Shown piece by piece: positions 60,917-64,000 of a DNA stretch of 64,000 nt. Origin of the DNA: Psychrobacillus sp048572895 (lineage in GTDB: Bacteria > Bacillota > Bacilli > Bacillales_A > Planococcaceae); assembly GCF_048572895.1 (NCBI RefSeq), contig NZ_CP183878.1:3968001-4032000 (forward strand). Direction: 5' to 3'. The notes beneath the pieces are model-generated. The model was not told the origin of the DNA and made no database searches. It saw nothing but the letters and a program-made list of their open reading frames with translations. The position numbers were made by a program, and so were the translations under genes. Position 1 is the first letter of the stretch, and each line of letters starts with the position of its first letter.

Positions 60917-61261
60917 CTAACTTTTTTTCTTTAAGACTTTGGCTACTTTCAAAACATGTTCCAAACTTTTTTTGGTTTCATGAAAGTCTAACTTGGCCGC
61001 CGGATTTCTGGCGATAATAATATAGTCCATGTTTGGAAAGACCTGATCATGTATTTCAAGGAAGGTTTGTCTAATATATCGTTTAATACGATTACGGACT
61101 ACTGCATTTCCTACTTTTTTACTGACAGATAATCCAACCCGATAAAAATCTTCTTCTTTATTTAAGCAGTACACAACAAATTGTCTATTCGCAAAGGACT
61201 TACCCTTTTTAAAAATTGTCTGGAACTCTGCATTCTTTTTAATACGTTGTTTCTTGTTCAT
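60917..61261 (-). CDS. rnpA: Ribonuclease P protein component
   Basis: A 114-residue protein from ATG at 61261 (MNKKQRIKKNAEFQTIF), after a GGTGAG site; the open frame upstream includes the rpmH-rnpA terminator and is not coding. The RNR motif VGNAVVRNRIKRYIRQTF binds RNase P RNA. It processes tRNA 5' ends together with rnpB RNA. Confidence 0.96.
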   Translation of the reverse strand: MNKKQRIKKNAEFQTIFKKGKSFANRQFVVYCLNKEEDFYRVGLSVSKKVGNAVVRNRIKRYIRQTFLEIHDQVFPNMDYIIIARNPAAKLDFHETKKSLEHVLKVAKVLKKKS

Positions 61262-61304
61262 CTTCTCACCAGCTCCAACTAATCGTTTTAAAAGAAAAAA
61301 AAGA

Positions 61305-61323
61305 CCACTGAAATGGTCAGTGG
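61305..61323 (-). terminator. Terminator-like hairpin between rpmH and rnpA
   Basis: CCACTG (61305-61310) pairs with CAGTGG (61318-61323); on the minus strand TCTTTTTTTT follows at once. It would let abundant rpmH mRNA end early while some transcripts read into rnpA. Confidence 0.7.
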
Positions 61324-61325
61324 AC

Positions 61326-61460
61326 TTATGCTGATAATACTTTTCTTCCTTTAGCACGACGGGCTGCTATTACGCGGCGACCGTTTTTTGTACTCATACG
61401 TGCGCGGAAACCGTGATTTTTGGCACGTTTACGTGTATTTGGTTGGAATGTACGTTTCAT
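61326..61460 (-). CDS. rpmH: 50S ribosomal protein L34
   Basis: A 44-residue L34: MKRTFQPNTRKRAKNHGFRA then RMSTKNGRRVIAARRAKG and a short end KVLSA. The very basic composition and opening are those of all bacterial L34 proteins. ATG at 61460 follows AGGAGG. It is the first gene left of oriC. Confidence 0.97.
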   Translation of the reverse strand: MKRTFQPNTRKRAKNHGFRARMSTKNGRRVIAARRAKGRKVLSA

Positions 61461-61583
61461 CTATATGACACCTCCTGAGTGGACATCTTCAAACTTCTTA
61501 AGACAGTCTCCGATATTATATATAAGTTACAGTGGTTTTGTCAATGACTTTCAATAAATCTCTTCTCTTTTAGCAATACACAG

Positions 61584-61878
61584 TTATCCACAATTATGAA
61601 TATATCTATTTTAGTACCTGTATATAAAAAAATCCCCAAAAAAATTATCCACAACACTTATAAACATATTCTTCACATATTATTCCCTTGTGGACAACTT
61701 ATATTGTTAATAATTAAATAATTGTGGATAACCCTTAAATTTCTTGTAATTTCAATGTTTTTTTGTTACGATATTTGTGTTTTACTTTTTCAATAACATT
61801 TCACTCTTTTTTATTATCCACAGTTGTTAGTAATCTGTGGATAAGTTTATTCCCACAACTTTATAAAGTTTATCCACA
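61584..61878. other. oriC, left DnaA-box region upstream of dnaA
   Basis: Perfect TTATCCACA at 61584, 61645, 61814 and 61870, and its complement TGTGGATAA at 61723 and 61836. TGTGGACAA at 61689 is one off. The region is AT-rich and lies between rpmH and dnaA (61461-61976), the place of the upstream half of the bipartite Bacillus origin. The dnaA promoter and its DnaA autoregulation sites must also be here. Confidence 0.92.
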
Positions 61879-61976
61879 GCCGGTGGATTTGTGTATATGT
61901 CGAATTTTGTCATACATATTTTATTTTTTGAGAAAAGAGTTTAACAAACAAATCTACAGTAAAGGAGATTAGATAA

Positions 61977-63320
61977 TTGGAACATTTAGAAGAACTTTGG
62001 GCTAAAGTTCTCTCTGAAGTAGAAAAGAAAACATCGAAACCAAGTTTTGAAACTTGGCTGAAGTCGACCAAACTACTTTCATATAAAGGAGAAACTGTCA
62101 CTATAGCTGCACCCAATTCATTTGCTAGGGATTGGTTAGAGAATCATTATGTTCACCTAATAGCTGGTATATTAACTGAGTTAACCGGTAATGAACTACT
62201 TATATCTTTTGTTGTACCAAAAACTCAAGATATGGATGATTTCGACATTCCTAAACCAAAAATGCCTGCGAATGGAGGAGATCAACCAGATTTTTCACCA
62301 GGAATGTTAAATTCTAAAAATACATTCGATACATTTGTCATTGGATCTGGTAATCGCTTCGCTCACGCAGCATCTTTAGCTGTAGCTGAAGCTCCCGCTA
62401 AAGCCTATAATCCACTTTTCATATATGGAGGAGTTGGATTAGGAAAAACCCACTTAATGCATGCGATTGGTCATTATGTACAAGAACATAATCCAAATGC
62501 TAAAGTGGTTTATTTATCTTCTGAAAAGTTTACAAATGAATTTATAAACTCCATTAGAGATAATAAAGCTGTCAATTTCCGCAATAAATATAGAAACGTA
62601 GATGTTCTACTAATAGATGATATTCAGTTCCTTGCAGGAAAAGAATCAACTCAAGAAGAATTTTTCCATACTTTTAATGCCTTGCATGAGGAATCCAAGC
62701 AAATTGTAATTTCAAGTGACCGACCTCCTAAAGAAATTCCTACTTTAGAAGACCGTTTACGTTCTCGATTTGAATGGGGATTAATAACAGATATTGCACC
62801 ACCAGATTTAGAAACTCGTATTGCTATCTTACGCAAAAAGGCACGTGCTGATGGATTAGATATATCAGATGATGTGATGGCATATATAGCAAACCAAATA
62901 GATTCCAATATTCGTGAACTAGAAGGCGCTCTCATCCGAGTAGTGGCCTATTCTTCTCTTATAAATAAGGATATTAATATCGATTTAGCAGCAGAGGCTC
63001 TTAAAGATATCCTGCCAAATGCTCGTCCAAGGATTATTACAATTTTAGATATCCAAAAAGTAGTTGGGGAGCATTTTCATATTCGATTAGAGGATTTTGT
63101 CGCTAAAAAACGTACAAAGTCAATTGCATTTCCAAGACAAGTAGCAATGTATCTTTCTCGCGAATTAACTGATTTTTCATTGCCTAAAATTGGAGAAGAA
63201 TTTGGTGGACGTGATCATACGACCGTTATTCATGCACACGAAAAAATATCAAGAATGCTAAAAGATGATGCAAATCTTCAAGACGATGTAAAACAAATCA
63301 AATCTATTTTAGGTAGGTAA
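61977..63320 (+). CDS. dnaA: Chromosomal replication initiator DnaA
   Basis: A 447-residue initiator starting at TTG (61977), seven bases after AAAGGAG. Domain I runs from MEHLEELWAKVLSEVEKK. AAA+ domain III begins near TFDTFVIGSGNRFAHAAS, with Walker A GGVGLGKTHLMHAIG and Walker B DVLLIDDIQFLAGKE. Domain IV HTH carries the DnaA signature EEFGGRDHTTVIHAHEKI. It binds DnaA boxes on both sides of its gene and opens oriC. A linker domain II is short (about 85-110). Confidence 0.98.
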   Translation: MEHLEELWAKVLSEVEKKTSKPSFETWLKSTKLLSYKGETVTIAAPNSFARDWLENHYVHLIAGILTELTGNELLISFVVPKTQDMDDFDIPKPKMPANGGDQPDFSPGMLNSKNTFDTFVIGSGNRFAHAASLAVAEAPAKAYNPLFIYGGVGLGKTHLMHAIGHYVQEHNPNAKVVYLSSEKFTNEFINSIRDNKAVNFRNKYRNVDVLLIDDIQFLAGKESTQEEFFHTFNALHEESKQIVISSDRPPKEIPTLEDRLRSRFEWGLITDIAPPDLETRIAILRKKARADGLDISDDVMAYIANQIDSNIRELEGALIRVVAYSSLINKDINIDLAAEALKDILPNARPRIITILDIQKVVGEHFHIRLEDFVAKKRTKSIAFPRQVAMYLSRELTDFSLPKIGEEFGGRDHTTVIHAHEKISRMLKDDANLQDDVKQIKSILGR

Positions 63321-63329
63321 AAAAGAGTT

Positions 63330-63480
63330 TGTGGATAAACGCATAGTTTACTAGATTACTTAGACACAACTTATGCACATGTGGACAAGTAGGTATACGT
63401 TAAGAAAAAGAGACTTATCAACATATCCACAAGCCCTAGTACTATATCTATTATTCTTTTAAATAAATATAATTATATAA
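63330..63480. other. oriC, right DnaA-box region and probable unwinding element
   Basis: Between dnaA and dnaN: TGTGGATAA (63330), TTATGCACA (63371), TGTGGACAA (63380), TTATCAACA (63415) and ATATCCACA (63423). The last is followed by a short GC cluster AGCCC and a row of TAG/TAC/TAT/TAT triplets (63437-63454), then an AT-only tract to about 63480. Two DnaA boxes, a GC cluster and DnaA-trios is the layout of the B. subtilis basal unwinding system. Confidence 0.8.
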
Positions 63481-63493
63481 GTGAGGTATAAAA

Positions 63494-64000
63494 ATGAAAT
63501 TCGAAGTAATGAGAGATAGTTTATTAGAGGGATTAAGCGATGTTATAAAAGCAGTAAGTTCCAAAACAACAATTCCAATTCTGACTGGATTGAAACTAGA
63601 AGTAACTAATAAAGGACTTTATATTACTGGTAGTGATTCAGATATTACTATTCAAACTTTTATACCTGTTGAAAAAAATGGAGAAAAGGTTATTAGTATT
63701 ACAGAAACAGGCACTATCGTTTTACAAGCTAGAGTATTTAATGAAATAGTACGAAAATTACCAACAAATGATGTAGAAATAGAAGTAACCAATCAATTCC
63801 AAACACATATTAGATCGGGGAAATCTGAATTTAATCTAATTGGACTCGATGCATCTGAATATCCATTACTACCGGAAATTGAAGAAGAAAGACAGTTCTT
63901 TATTCCATCTGATTTACTCAAATCTATTATTAAAGAAACTGTATTTGCGGTATCTACTTCTGAAAGCCGTCCTGTTCTTACAGGTGTCAATTGGCAGGTA
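63494..64000 (+). CDS. dnaN: DNA polymerase III beta clamp DnaN, 3'-truncated
   Basis: The first 169 residues of the sliding clamp, cut by the window end. MKFEVMRDSLLEGLSDVIKA, then TTIPILTGLKLEV and GSDSDITIQTFIP are the normal N-terminal clamp domain; SEYPLLPEIEEE starts the second domain. ATG at 63494 follows a GTGAGG site. dnaA-dnaN order is universal in Bacillales. Confidence 0.97.
   Translation, partial: MKFEVMRDSLLEGLSDVIKAVSSKTTIPILTGLKLEVTNKGLYITGSDSDITIQTFIPVEKNGEKVISITETGTIVLQARVFNEIVRKLPTNDVEIEVTNQFQTHIRSGKSEFNLIGLDASEYPLLPEIEEERQFFIPSDLLKSIIKETVFAVSTSESRPVLTGVNWQV

Overview
The window reads as the origin-proximal left arm of a low-GC, spore-forming Bacillales chromosome. I infer a Planococcaceae-like lineage (the Psychrobacillus/Lysinibacillus/Sporosarcina group) from the gene order and from the style of the dispersed intergenic repeats, but the exact genus cannot be fixed by eye. 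The right end carries oriC: dnaA (61977-63320) and the start of dnaN (63494 onward), with DnaA boxes on both sides of dnaA. Leftwards from oriC nearly every housekeeping gene is on the minus strand, that is, transcribed away from the origin with the replication fork.

48-64 kb is the conserved origin block: rpmH-rnpA-spoIIIJ-jag, mnmE-mnmG-rsmG-noc, parA-parB with a perfect parS site inside parB, a DUF554 protein, the spore gene yyaC, an MscS channel, DUF951 and ychF. 39-47 kb holds rpsF-ssb-rpsR, yybS-gdpP-rplI-dnaB and purA. 30-39 kb holds a LysM/G5/M23 cell-wall hydrolase, the walRKHIJ-htrA regulon, a short CxxH/CxxC protein gene and rlmH. A dense DnaA-box cluster spans the htrA-rlmH interval, as at yydA in Bacillus subtilis.

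1-30 kb is accessory and metabolic. It holds a truncated NCS1 permease, a YvrJ protein, and an XRE-TPR (RRNPP-type) regulator followed immediately by a tiny secreted-peptide gene, which looks like an undescribed peptide quorum-sensing pair. Next come a glutamate/dicarboxylate symporter with a GlnK/GlnL-like two-component system, pgeF, an ogt-adaA alkylation repair pair, a spore-type gamma-D-glutamyl endopeptidase, an ECF S-component, a TSUP exporter, mqo and a compact metNPQ-like importer.

Between 18.6 and 26.6 kb lies a tandem duplication of one cassette: ABC ATPase, two ABC-2 permeases and a divergent EamA transporter. One copy is intact. In the other, the ATPase and EamA genes have each lost roughly 500 bp while both permeases remain open. 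Several structured non-coding repeats also occur: six AATCGCAA units on a 21-bp register, a long hairpin, an inverted-repeat-flanked GC-rich element, and a terminator-like repeat family present in a short and a long form. Gene starts were chosen from visible ribosome binding sites, so several differ from the longest open frame. One response regulator appears to need a CTG start.
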